Of a DNA stretch of 52,348 nt, positions 1-7,535 are shown piece by piece. The position numbers and the translations under genes are program-made. Every line of letters begins with the position of its first letter. The first letter of the stretch is position 1. The stretch comes from an uncultured bacterium (lineage in GTDB: Bacteria > Bacteroidota > Bacteroidia > Bacteroidales > Bacteroidaceae), in NCBI GenBank assembly GCA_905216025.1, contig CAJMSE010000024.1, positions 1 through 52,348 on the forward strand, in the 5' to 3' direction. The notes under the pieces were generated by a model, which saw only the letters and a program-made list of their open reading frames with translations, was not told the origin of the DNA and made no database searches.

Positions 1-90
1 AAGACCTACCGTTTCATATTTATATCAGCACCCTCACGCCATATAATCCAATTCTGTCCATTTGATTATCCTCAACCGATGATACAGGTT

Positions 91-132
91 AGCCCTTGCG
101 GGCTGCGGACAAATACAAGACTCTGTCCCTAC
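91..132. repeat. AGCCC-GGGCT / CCCTAC dispersed element (single arm)
   Basis: This starts with the palindrome AGCCCTTGCGGGCT and ends in GTCCCTAC. The same 42-nt layout occurs as paired inverted arms at 32289-32433, and a relative at 41139-41239. Here only one arm is present. Confidence 0.7.
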
Positions 133-215
133 ACGGCACAGACAATCAAAATGTACGGCGCAGGCAATCGAAATGTACGGTGCATGCAATCGAAATAAAG
201 GCATAGGCAAATCAA
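131..215. repeat. 22-nt tandem repeat, about 3.5 units
   Basis: Units begin at 143, 165 and 187 (22-nt period), with a degenerate unit at 208 and a partial one before 143. The unit reads roughly CAATCGAAATGTACGG plus six variable bases. It is intergenic. No function is evident. Confidence 0.75.
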
Positions 216-261
216 AGGAAAGGCGCCCCAATCCGTCCCCTCTTTATCCATTCTCTTCCAT

Positions 262-318
262 TCTCCTCCCCTTTGGGGAGGTCGGGAGGGGCTTCACTTG
301 AGGCTGGGATGGGCTTCC
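262..318. repeat. CCTCCCCTTTGGGGAGG palindromic element
   Basis: A 17-bp palindrome is followed by TCGGGAGGGGCTTC and a second half-copy (GGCTGGGATGGGCTTCC). It is one of at least eight related elements in the window, all but one of them intergenic. Confidence 0.8.
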
Positions 319-352
319 ACATCAAAAACCTTCCCCTGTATTCGCAGGGCTC

Positions 353-373
353 GATAATTATCATTACTTTTGC
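353..373 (+). promoter_or_regulatory. Promoter with Fur-like box for the ABC ATPase gene
   Basis: TACTTTTGC at 365-373 fits the Bacteroidetes -7 consensus TAnnTTTGC. It is overlapped by GATAATTATC, a perfect 10-bp palindrome at 353-362. Extended through CATTA, the site matches 11 of 14 defined bases of the Fur 7-1-7 consensus. No good -33 TTTG is seen, only TTCG at 341. Iron control would suit an importer ATPase, but this is inference. Confidence 0.5.
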
Positions 374-399
374 AATACATTTGCTAAAGTAACATCAAG

Positions 400-1176
400 A
401 TGAATGTCAGAATAGACAACCTGTCGGTGGGCTACGGCTCGGGGAGCAGTGCCGTGACCGTGGCCGGCGGCCTCTGCGGCGAGATTCGCTCCGGCAGGCT
501 GACGTGCCTGCTCGGTGCCAACGGCGTGGGCAAGAGCACGCTGCTGCGCACGCTGGCTGCCTTCCAGCCGCGGCTCGGCGGCAGCATCACCATCGGCGGG
601 CGCGAGGCGTCGGCCTTCACGCAGGCCGAGATGGCGCGCACCGTGGGCGTGGTTCTCACCGAGAAGCCCGACATCTCCAACATGAGCGTGCGGGAGACCG
701 TCTGCTTAGGCCGCTCTCCCTATACCGGCTTCTGGGGGCGGTGCGGCGATGCCGACCTCGCCGTCGTCGACGAGGCTCTCGCCATGACCGGACTGACGCC
801 CCTCGCCGGCCGCAGCATAGGCACGCTGAGCGACGGCGAGCGCCAGAAGGTGATGATTGCCAAGGCCCTCGCCCAGCAGACGCCCGTCATCATACTTGAC
901 GAGCCTACGGCATTCCTCGACTATCCGAGCAAGGTGGAGACGATGAGACTGCTGCGGCGCATCGCCCGCGAGGCGGACAAGGCCGTCTTCATGTCCACAC
1001 ACGACCTCGAACTGGCCTTGCAGACGGCAGACACCGTGTGGCTCATGGCCCGCGGCCGCGGCATCATCGCCGGCCCGCCCGGAGCCCTTGTCGCCGACGG
1101 GAGCATCGATGTGCTGTTCGCCGGCCATGACATATCGTTCGGAGATGTGGCCCGAGGCGTAAACGTTTACGTTTAA
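400..1176 (+). CDS. ABC importer ATP-binding protein (siderophore/haem/cobalamin type)
   Basis: 258 aa, the normal length for FecE/HmuV/BtuD-type ATPases that power uptake of iron-siderophores, haem or vitamin B12 through the inner membrane. Walker A is GANGVGKST (about 39-47), the ABC signature LSDGE is at 143-147, Walker B ILDEP is at 165-169 and the H-loop histidine is H201. The Q-loop glutamine position appears to be Glu (VLTEKP, E88), which I believe is common in Bacteroidetes members. No permease or binding protein follows, so partners are probably upstream of the window. The start is the first ATG after a -7 element, and the overlapping Fur-like palindrome suggests iron repression. The substrate cannot be settled from the ATPase alone. 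Confidence 0.9.
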   Translation: MNVRIDNLSVGYGSGSSAVTVAGGLCGEIRSGRLTCLLGANGVGKSTLLRTLAAFQPRLGGSITIGGREASAFTQAEMARTVGVVLTEKPDISNMSVRETVCLGRSPYTGFWGRCGDADLAVVDEALAMTGLTPLAGRSIGTLSDGERQKVMIAKALAQQTPVIILDEPTAFLDYPSKVETMRLLRRIAREADKAVFMSTHDLELALQTADTVWLMARGRGIIAGPPGALVADGSIDVLFAGHDISFGDVARGVNVYV

Positions 1177-1216
1177 AAACATCTTGACAGCCGGCGGCTG
1201 TGTGCGTGAAATGGCG

Positions 1217-1225
1217 TATATTTGC
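1217..1225 (+). promoter_or_regulatory. -7 element TATATTTGC
   Basis: A perfect TAnnTTTGC match, 44 nt before the start of the small secreted protein. No clear TTTG is found at the expected -33 spacing. Confidence 0.6.
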
Positions 1226-1268
1226 CGCTGTTAACACTGACCTGCAACAATTAAACATTAATCGCAAT

Positions 1269-1631
1269 ATGAGAAAGAAGTACATGCTGTCCGCATGTCT
1301 GGCCCTGTCCGCATTGTGCGCACAGGCAGATACGGGCGAGACTGTCGTCATCAACGGCTCCGTCACCGACGGTTTTGTCACCAGTATCACATTCGACGGC
1401 GACGACGCCATACTGTCGTTTGCCGACGGCAAGACGGCCACGGCCGACATGTCGCAAGTGTCCATCACCCTCACCTACGACTCGGGAGACACCGCCATAC
1501 GCGACATCAGGCAGGAAAACGCCGCTGCGCCGCGTGTATACAGCCTCAGCGGCCAGTATGTCGGCGACTCCGCCAAGGGCCTGAAGAGCGGCGTCTACAT
1601 CGTGAACGGAAAGAAAGTGGTAATCAGATAA
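1269..1631 (+). CDS. Small secreted protein with T9SS-like C-terminal tail
   Basis: 120 aa from ATG 1269. An upstream in-frame ATG at 1200 would precede the promoter, so it is rejected. Residues 1-20 are a signal peptide ending in CAQA. The middle (about 21-85) is rich in Asp/Thr and probably beta-strand. The end (VYSLSGQYVG...GVYIVNGKKVVIR) resembles the short sorting tails of Prevotella secreted enzymes that engage type IX secretion. It has no catalytic domain of its own. It lies 8 nt upstream of the pectate lyase gene and is surely co-transcribed with it. That enzyme lacks such a tail, so this gene could be a detached tail module or a small surface protein. Its function is unknown. Confidence 0.75.
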   Translation: MRKKYMLSACLALSALCAQADTGETVVINGSVTDGFVTSITFDGDDAILSFADGKTATADMSQVSITLTYDSGDTAIRDIRQENAAAPRVYSLSGQYVGDSAKGLKSGVYIVNGKKVVIR

Positions 1632-1639
1632 GCGTTATT

Positions 1640-4039
1640 ATGAAGAAGTATACATATTATATATACAGCCTCGCCGTGGCAGTGATGATGCTCGCAGCCA
1701 CCGGAGCGAAGGCGCAGTCGTGGGATTTCAGCTATGTCAGCGATGCCGACAAGGCCAACCTCGCCGCCGACACCGACGGATGGGAGTATGAGACAAGCAA
1801 CAACAGGTATAAGAACAAGACCACATACGACGCCGCGCCGCTGAAGGCGAACGGCGCCGAGCTGCAGATTACCAAGGGACTGCTCTTCACCGCGGGCGTG
1901 GCCGATGCCGTGCGCGTGGACATCAAGGGTAAGCGCATATCGCTGAACAAGGCCGGCACCACCATCACGATAGAGAACCTCAAGGCCGGCATGACGCTGA
2001 CGATGAGCTGCAAGTCGTCGAGCAGCACCACGGCACGCGCCATCAACACGACGAACATCACCGCCGTGTCGGGCTCGTTCGGCACGCCGACGACCGACAG
2101 CCAGACGAACGTGGGCACGGTGACGGCCGACGGCGCCGTAACGCTCCAGACCACGGGCGGCATGTATGTCTACAGCATCAGTATCTCCGACGCCGGAGGC
2201 ACCACGCCGGGCGGCTCAACAGGCGACGGCGACCACTCGTCGGTGCTCAACCTCGCAGGAAAGCAGGCGCGGCTGATAACGGCGGGGAACGTGGTGAAAT
2301 ACTATAACACGGAGAGCGTCGGCTCGATAGATATCGACAAGGCCGCCGGCACCGTAACCGTGACCCCGAAGCAGGGCGACTGGACAGACGTATACACAAA
2401 GAGCGTCAGCTCGATAACCTTCGGCGGGTCGGGCCTTTTAAACCGCGGCGCATCCATATCGGGCAGGGGCGTGAAGATAACCGCGGCCCAGGGATGGAAC
2501 GAGTCGGTGTATGCCAAGTGGGAACCGGTAGAGGGTGCCACGTCGTACGCCGTATACATCAAGGGCGGACAGTATGCCGACTACACGCGGGTAGACCGTG
2601 AACTGGTCAGGAACTACGGCTCCTACGGACGCGTCGACGTGCCCGGACTGCCCGCCGGAACGGGCTATGAGCTGAAGATTGTGCCCGTCATAGGCGGTGC
2701 CGAGAGTGCCGACATGTTCGGACTTGCCGAGGGAATGACCGTAGCGGCATACGACCGCTCGGGCTTCGCCCACCTGAACTACAGCGGAGTGGGAGCCTAT
2801 AACGACGACGGCACGCTGAAAGCGAACGCCCGCGTGATATACGTCACCGCGCAGACGGCAAAGACCGTGAGCCTCGACGTGGTCACCGGAAAGAACAACA
2901 AGACGGAGACCTTCACCGGACTGCAGGCCATCATCACCGCATATCAGAAGGGACTGGAGACCCGCCCCCTCGCCGTGCGCTTCATCGGACAGATTAAAGA
3001 CACCGACATGGACCGCTTCGACAGCAAGGCCGAGGGACTCCAGATAAAGGGAAAGAACAACACCATAGCCATGAACATCACCATTGAGGGCATCGGCGAC
3101 GATGCCACCGTGTGGGGATTCGGCTTCCTTCTGCGCAACGCCGTCAGCGTGGAGCTGCGCAACTTCGCCATCATGCTCTGCATGGACGACTGTGTCTCGC
3201 TTGACACGGACAACAAATACTGCTGGGTTCACCACCTCGACCTCTTCTACGGAAAGACCGGAGGCGACAGCGACCAGGCCAAGGGAGACGGCACTATCGA
3301 CGTCAAGGGCGACTCGCAGTATATCACCATCTCATACAACCACATGTTCGACAGCGGCAAGTCGTCGCTCTGCGGAATGACAGGCGAAAGCGGTCCCAAC
3401 TACATCGACTACCACCACAACTGGTTCGACCATAGCGACTCGCGCCATCCGCGTGTCCGCACGATGACCGTGCACGTCTGGAACAACTACTACGACGGCT
3501 GCGCGAAGTACGGCGTGGGTGCCACGATGGGCTCGAGCGTGTTCGTCGAGAGCAACTTCTTCCGCCATACCAAAGACCCGATGATGATTTCCAAGCAGGG
3601 AACGGATGCCAAAGGCGACGGCACCTTCAGCGGAGAGGACGGCGGAATGATAAAGAGCTACGGCAACGTATACGCCGAAAAGGGAGCAAGCAGCAACTAC
3701 ACGGCGATAACGCACAAGGCAAGCGCGGTCAACTTCGACTGCTACGAGGCCGCCTCGCGCGACGAGCAGGTGCCCGCCACGTTCAAGACGCTGGCCGGAG
3801 GGACTGCCTACAACAACTTCGACACGGACAGCAAACTGATGTACAGCTACACCCCGACACCGGCAATAGACGTTCCCGCCGCCGTGACGGGATACTACGG
3901 AGCCGGCCGCATGAACAAGGGCGACTTCAAATGGACGTTCAACAACGCTGCGGACGATACCGACTATGGCGTGGTGAAGGCTCTCAAGACGGCTCTCGAG
4001 AACTATAAGACCACGCTCGTGGGCATGTTCGGAGAGTGA
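1640..4039 (+). CDS. Pectate lyase, PL1 family, multidomain secreted
   Basis: 799 aa from ATG 1640; the longer open frame runs in from upstream. Signal peptide is about 1-26 (ATGAKAQ). Residues about 28-183 form a Thr/Ser-rich beta-sandwich-like module, followed by a Gly/Thr linker (GGTTPGGSTGDG). A second fibronectin-like region runs to about 370. The catalytic parallel beta-helix is about 430-720. PL1 hallmarks are DGTIDVKGDSQYITISYN (about 550-567) and SDSRHPRVR, with R605 and R607 the expected catalytic/substrate arginines. It should cleave polygalacturonate by beta-elimination with Ca2+, outside the inner membrane. The gene sits between the small T9SS-tailed gene and a GT2 gene in one operon, with no SusC/SusD pair nearby. 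Confidence 0.9.
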   Translation: MKKYTYYIYSLAVAVMMLAATGAKAQSWDFSYVSDADKANLAADTDGWEYETSNNRYKNKTTYDAAPLKANGAELQITKGLLFTAGVADAVRVDIKGKRISLNKAGTTITIENLKAGMTLTMSCKSSSSTTARAINTTNITAVSGSFGTPTTDSQTNVGTVTADGAVTLQTTGGMYVYSISISDAGGTTPGGSTGDGDHSSVLNLAGKQARLITAGNVVKYYNTESVGSIDIDKAAGTVTVTPKQGDWTDVYTKSVSSITFGGSGLLNRGASISGRGVKITAAQGWNESVYAKWEPVEGATSYAVYIKGGQYADYTRVDRELVRNYGSYGRVDVPGLPAGTGYELKIVPVIGGAESADMFGLAEGMTVAAYDRSGFAHLNYSGVGAYNDDGTLKANARVIYVTAQTAKTVSLDVVTGKNNKTETFTGLQAIITAYQKGLETRPLAVRFIGQIKDTDMDRFDSKAEGLQIKGKNNTIAMNITIEGIGDDATVWGFGFLLRNAVSVELRNFAIMLCMDDCVSLDTDNKYCWVHHLDLFYGKTGGDSDQAKGDGTIDVKGDSQYITISYNHMFDSGKSSLCGMTGESGPNYIDYHHNWFDHSDSRHPRVRTMTVHVWNNYYDGCAKYGVGATMGSSVFVESNFFRHTKDPMMISKQGTDAKGDGTFSGEDGGMIKSYGNVYAEKGASSNYTAITHKASAVNFDCYEAASRDEQVPATFKTLAGGTAYNNFDTDSKLMYSYTPTPAIDVPAAVTGYYGAGRMNKGDFKWTFNNAADDTDYGVVKALKTALENYKTTLVGMFGE

Positions 4040-4061
4040 TACGGCAATACAGACATAACGC

Positions 4062-5069
4062 ATGACGAACAAGACAATATCGGTAATAATACCCACCTAC
4101 AACATGGAGGGGTATCTTGAGAAGTGCCTCTCATCACTGGTGGTGCCCGACCGGCCCGGCCGTGTGGAGGCCATAGTGGTGAACGACGGCAGCAAAGACT
4201 CGTCGCTCGCCATCGCACGGGCGTTCAAGGAGCGTCATCCCGACGTGTTCCGGGTGATAGACAAGCCCAACGGCAACTACGGCTCGTGCATCAATGCGGC
4301 GCTCGCCGTGGCCACGGGAAAGTATGTAAAGGTGCTTGATGCCGACGATTGCTACGACAACGGCGTATTCGCGGAGTACGTCAGCCTGCTCGACGGCACG
4401 GATGCAGACCTCGTGCTGAACGACCGTGTGAACATCTTTGCCGGTCATGAAGAGCACGAGGCGCAGGCCTATCCCGCCGGACGGGTGTTCGACTTCTTCG
4501 CGGAGAGCACCTACAAGGCGTTCCGCGACGTGCCGATGCACTGCGTGGCATACCGGCTCAGCCTCGTGAAGGCCATCGGCTACCGGCAGACGGAGGGCAT
4601 ATTCTATACCGACAACGAATGGGTGTTCATGCCGATGGCATACGTCCGCACGGCTTTCTACTTCGCAAAGCCGCTCTACCGCTATCTGCTTGCCCGCGAA
4701 GGGCAGTCGGTGGACCCTGCGGTGCAGGACGCCCGCATCGGCGACGAGATACGCATGACGTGCAGCCTGATTGCCGCCTACGGCCGGATACAGCAGTGCC
4801 CGGACAAGGCTAAGGCGCTGCTCTACATGCGGTTGCGCGACCGCTGCTCGTGGTACTATAAGAACATCATCCTCAAGCGCCCCGTTTTAGACAGCAATGT
4901 GCTGCGCCCGCTCGACGATGCGCTGCGCGACGGCCTGCCCGAACTGTACCGGCAGGTGGGCCGCGACACTAAATACGGCATACGCTATGTAAGCGTATGG
5001 CGGCGTAACGAAAGCAGTTGCGTGATAAAGATGCTGCGGAAGGTATACCGCGGGTTCAAGAAAGCATAG
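4062..5069 (+). CDS. Glycosyltransferase family 2
   Basis: 335 aa. The N-terminal GT-A fold has the typical ISVIIPTYN start (residues 6-14), VVNDGSKDSS (about 40-49) and a DADD nucleotide-sugar/metal motif near residue 93. The C-terminal third is helical and basic, without clear membrane spans. Such enzymes move a sugar from a nucleotide donor onto an envelope or capsule acceptor at the cytoplasmic face. It starts 22 nt after the pectate lyase gene, so it may be co-transcribed with it, although the two have no obvious shared task. It ends in front of a strong hairpin. Donor and acceptor cannot be read from the sequence. Confidence 0.9.
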   Translation: MTNKTISVIIPTYNMEGYLEKCLSSLVVPDRPGRVEAIVVNDGSKDSSLAIARAFKERHPDVFRVIDKPNGNYGSCINAALAVATGKYVKVLDADDCYDNGVFAEYVSLLDGTDADLVLNDRVNIFAGHEEHEAQAYPAGRVFDFFAESTYKAFRDVPMHCVAYRLSLVKAIGYRQTEGIFYTDNEWVFMPMAYVRTAFYFAKPLYRYLLAREGQSVDPAVQDARIGDEIRMTCSLIAAYGRIQQCPDKAKALLYMRLRDRCSWYYKNIILKRPVLDSNVLRPLDDALRDGLPELYRQVGRDTKYGIRYVSVWRRNESSCVIKMLRKVYRGFKKA

Positions 5070-5076
5070 TGACAAA

Positions 5077-5108
5077 CATTCCGGCCGGGGATTATCCCGG
5101 CCGGAATG
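5077..5108. terminator. Bidirectional terminator hairpin
   Basis: Perfect 13-bp stem CATTCCGGCCGGG with a 6-nt loop, between the convergent GT2 and glf genes. The following T run is short, so termination efficiency is uncertain. Confidence 0.75.
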
Positions 5109-5124
5109 CTTTAGTGAGGTATTC

Positions 5125-6231
5125 TCATCTGAACATGGCCAGCACCTTCGCCACTACCGGTGCCATGTCGTAATACTTATATTCGGCAAGTCTTCCGCCG
5201 AAAATCACGTTCTTCTCGCATCGCGCCAGGGCCGCGTATTTCTCGTAAAGGGCGTTGTTCCGTCCGTTGTTCACGGGGTAGTAAGGCTCCATTCCGTCCT
5301 TCCATTCGGTGGAATACTCGCGCGATATGACCGTGTGCGGGCAGTCGTAGACGGCCTGTCCGAACATCTCGAAGTGCTTGTGCTCTATCACCCGGGTGTA
5401 CGGAACCTCGCGTTCGGTGTAGTTCACCACGGCGTTTCCCTGCCAGTTCGGCGTGTCGAGCGTCTCCTCCTCGAAGCTGACGGTGCGGTATTCGAGCCGT
5501 CCGAAGCGGTAGTCGAAGTACCTGTCAATCTCTCCTGTGAACACGATGGTCTCCGCCATGCCGTCCCAGTGGGCGCGGTCGGCGAAGTAGTCGGCGCCGG
5601 TGACGGTCTCCGTGCCCTCGAGCAGTCCGTCGGTGAGCCTGTTGTAGCCCCCTTCGGGAATGCCCTGCCAGCGGTCGTCGAAGTAGTTGTTGTCGAAGAC
5701 GAAGCGCACGGGAAGGCGCTTTATGATGAATGCGGGCAGCTCCGTGCACGGCCGTCCCCACTGTTTCTCGGTGTATCCCTTTATCAGCCGCTCGTAGATG
5801 TCGCGTCCGATGAGCATCAGTGCCTGCTCCTCGAGGTTGCGCGGCTCGGTGATGCCGGCCTCGCGGCGCTGCCGCTCTATCATGGCGCGCGCCTCGTCGG
5901 GCGTCGTCACGCCCCACATGCGGTTAAACGTGTTCATGTTGAACGGCAGGTTATACAGCTCTCCCCGCCAGTTGGCCACGGGAGCGTTCGTATACCGGTT
6001 GAACGGCACGATGGAGTTGACAAACTCCCACACCTCCTTGTCCGACGTATGGAAGATGTGTGCCCCGTATCTGTGCACGTTGATGCCCCCTATGTTCTCG
6101 CACCGGATGTTGCCGCCGGTGTGGCTGCGCCGGTCGATGACGAGGCATCGCTTTCCCGCCTGCCGCGCCTTATATGCGAAAGTGGCGCCGAACAGGCCGG
6201 AGCCGACAATCAGATAGTCGTATTCTTTCAT
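5125..6231 (-). CDS. glf: UDP-galactopyranose mutase
   Basis: 368 aa, the usual length. It converts UDP-galactopyranose to UDP-galactofuranose, the donor for galactofuranose in O-antigen or capsule, in the cytoplasm with reduced FAD. The N-terminus has the FAD-binding glycine motif GSGLFG (residues 10-15). It is followed by the strongly conserved HRYGAHIFHT segment (about 53-62) and NLPFNMNTFN, both diagnostic of Glf. The C-terminal part keeps EYKYYDM. It lies downstream of a GT4 gene on the same strand, 148 nt away, with a long hairpin repeat in the gap. The surrounding glycosyltransferases imply that galactofuranose is part of a cell-surface glycan. Confidence 0.97.
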   Translation of the reverse strand: MKEYDYLIVGSGLFGATFAYKARQAGKRCLVIDRRSHTGGNIRCENIGGINVHRYGAHIFHTSDKEVWEFVNSIVPFNRYTNAPVANWRGELYNLPFNMNTFNRMWGVTTPDEARAMIERQRREAGITEPRNLEEQALMLIGRDIYERLIKGYTEKQWGRPCTELPAFIIKRLPVRFVFDNNYFDDRWQGIPEGGYNRLTDGLLEGTETVTGADYFADRAHWDGMAETIVFTGEIDRYFDYRFGRLEYRTVSFEEETLDTPNWQGNAVVNYTEREVPYTRVIEHKHFEMFGQAVYDCPHTVISREYSTEWKDGMEPYYPVNNGRNNALYEKYAALARCEKNVIFGGRLAEYKYYDMAPVVAKVLAMFR

Positions 6232-6252
6232 GCTCTTTTATGTCTTGTTTTG

Positions 6253-6372
6253 TTTAAACGCAAAGGCCGCAAAGACGCGAAGTCTTTATCGCGAAAAGAT
6301 ATCTGCCGCCCATTCTCTCCGTCTCCTCCCGTTGCCAGTGCCTTTGCGTCTTTGCGCTCTTTGCGTTTTAAA
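6253..6372. repeat. CGCAAAGACGC inverted repeat between glf and GT4
   Basis: The left arm (6253-6278, TTTAAACGCAAAGGCCGCAA...) and the right arm (6346-6372) are inverted copies over about 26 nt with three differences by eye. The loop is 67 nt. CGCAAAGACGC-type hairpins recur in many bacterial genomes. Here it separates two same-strand genes and could attenuate transcription. Confidence 0.8.
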
Positions 6373-6379
6373 TAAGGAT

Positions 6380-7531
6380 TCATCCCGTCACTTTATCATA
6401 TACTGCCCTCAGGTCGCGGCACAGCATCTCGTCGCTGAACCGCTTGGCATGCTCCAGTCCCTGCTCGCGCATGCGCTGCCGCAGCTCTCCGTCGGTCCAT
6501 ACGCGGCGTAAGGCCTCGGCCATGGCCTGCTCGTTGTCGGGGTCGGTGTATATGCAGCCGAGGCCTCCGGCCTCTTCGAGGCACGAGCCGGTGCATCCGA
6601 TGGCCGGCACCCCGCCGCTGACGGCCTCGAGCAGCGGTATGCCGAAGCCCTCGATGCGCGACGGATAGACGAACGCCGTGGCCATGCGGTAGAGCGGCGG
6701 CAGGTCGTCGAACGGCACGGAGTGATGGAAATGGAAGCGGTCTTCGAGCCCCTTCTCCTTCAGGAAGGCCTCTATGACGCCAGTATATGCCGTGCGGCGG
6801 CCCGCCACCACGATGTGGATGTCGTCGCACGGCGTACCCTCGTCGCTCCTCATCGCGTCGAGGGCCCTTGCCACGAGCATCAGGTTCTTGCGCTCCTCGA
6901 TGCTCCCCACGTAGAGGATGAACCTCTCCGGCAGGCCGTAGCGCGCCCTCACCGCTGCCATGGTGTCTTCGGCGACGGGTGCCGAGAAGGCCGGGTCGCA
7001 GCCCTGGTATACCACGTCGATCTTCTCCGCCGGCGTGCCGTAGTACTTCATTATCTCGCGCTTGGTGTATTCGCTCACCGCTATGACGCGGTCGGCCGTG
7101 CGGCAGGCCCGGCGGAACTTGTAGTTGTAGATGATGCGGTCCGGCAGCCGGTAGTATTCCGGGCAGTGGATGAATATCAGGTCGTGTATCGTCACCACCG
7201 TGCGGCATCCCGCCCGCCGTATGTTCAGCGGCAGCTCGTTGCTCAGTCCGTGGAAGATGCCGATGCCGTCGGCCCTGATGCCGGCCGTCACGCCCCATAC
7301 CCGCCACAGCGATGCGAGGCGCCGCCACAGTCCGCTTGCGGGGAAGTGTAGCCTGAGAGCCTTCAGCGTGGGAATCTCGTGCAGGTATTGCGTGCGGTTG
7401 CGGCGCGGTATGTACAGGTGATACTCGTCTTCAGGATGCTGCTGCGACAGTATGCGCAGCACGAAACGGCTGTAGTTTCCCAGTCCGGTGCGGTTCTGTG
7501 CGGCCCGCTTTGCGTCGAATCCGATTTTCAT
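6380..7531 (-). CDS. Glycosyltransferase family 4 (GT-B)
   Basis: 383 aa. The N-terminal acceptor domain begins MKIGFDAKRAAQNRTGLGNYSR, typical of GT4 enzymes in Bacteroidetes exopolysaccharide loci. The C-terminal nucleotide-sugar domain has ILYVGSIEERKN (about 187-198) and the retaining E-x7-E region in SRIEGFGIPLLEA (about 281-293). It probably acts at the cytoplasmic membrane on a lipid-linked or lipid A-core acceptor. It starts 4 nt after the upstream ATPase gene, so the two share a transcript, with glf possibly also on it. The sugar specificity is unknown. Confidence 0.93.
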   Translation of the reverse strand: MKIGFDAKRAAQNRTGLGNYSRFVLRILSQQHPEDEYHLYIPRRNRTQYLHEIPTLKALRLHFPASGLWRRLASLWRVWGVTAGIRADGIGIFHGLSNELPLNIRRAGCRTVVTIHDLIFIHCPEYYRLPDRIIYNYKFRRACRTADRVIAVSEYTKREIMKYYGTPAEKIDVVYQGCDPAFSAPVAEDTMAAVRARYGLPERFILYVGSIEERKNLMLVARALDAMRSDEGTPCDDIHIVVAGRRTAYTGVIEAFLKEKGLEDRFHFHHSVPFDDLPPLYRMATAFVYPSRIEGFGIPLLEAVSGGVPAIGCTGSCLEEAGGLGCIYTDPDNEQAMAEALRRVWTDGELRQRMREQGLEHAKRFSDEMLCRDLRAVYDKVTG

Positions 7532-7535
7532 GTCG

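Larger units (their letters stand above)
1..399. other. Gene-free leader region with repeats
   Basis: No convincing gene is visible. The stretch holds an AGCCC-GGGCT element (91-132), a 22-nt tandem repeat (about 131-215), a CCTCCCCTTTGGGGAGG element (262-318) and the promoter of the ABC ATPase gene (353-373). A 65-codon reverse frame at 34-231 crosses the tandem repeat and has no start context or family resemblance. Confidence 0.7.

Noticed and set aside
34..231. 65-codon reverse-strand ORF
   Set aside because: Crosses a 22-nt tandem repeat and an AGCCC element, has no promoter and resembles no protein.
1295..1639. N-terminal extension of the pectate lyase frame
   Set aside because: Arg/His-rich shadow of the small secreted gene in another frame. 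A clear signal peptide starts at 1640.
5335..6375. 346-codon plus-strand ORF opposite glf
   Set aside because: Complement of glf with Val/Glu/His-rich composition typical of antisense frames in high-G+C DNA.
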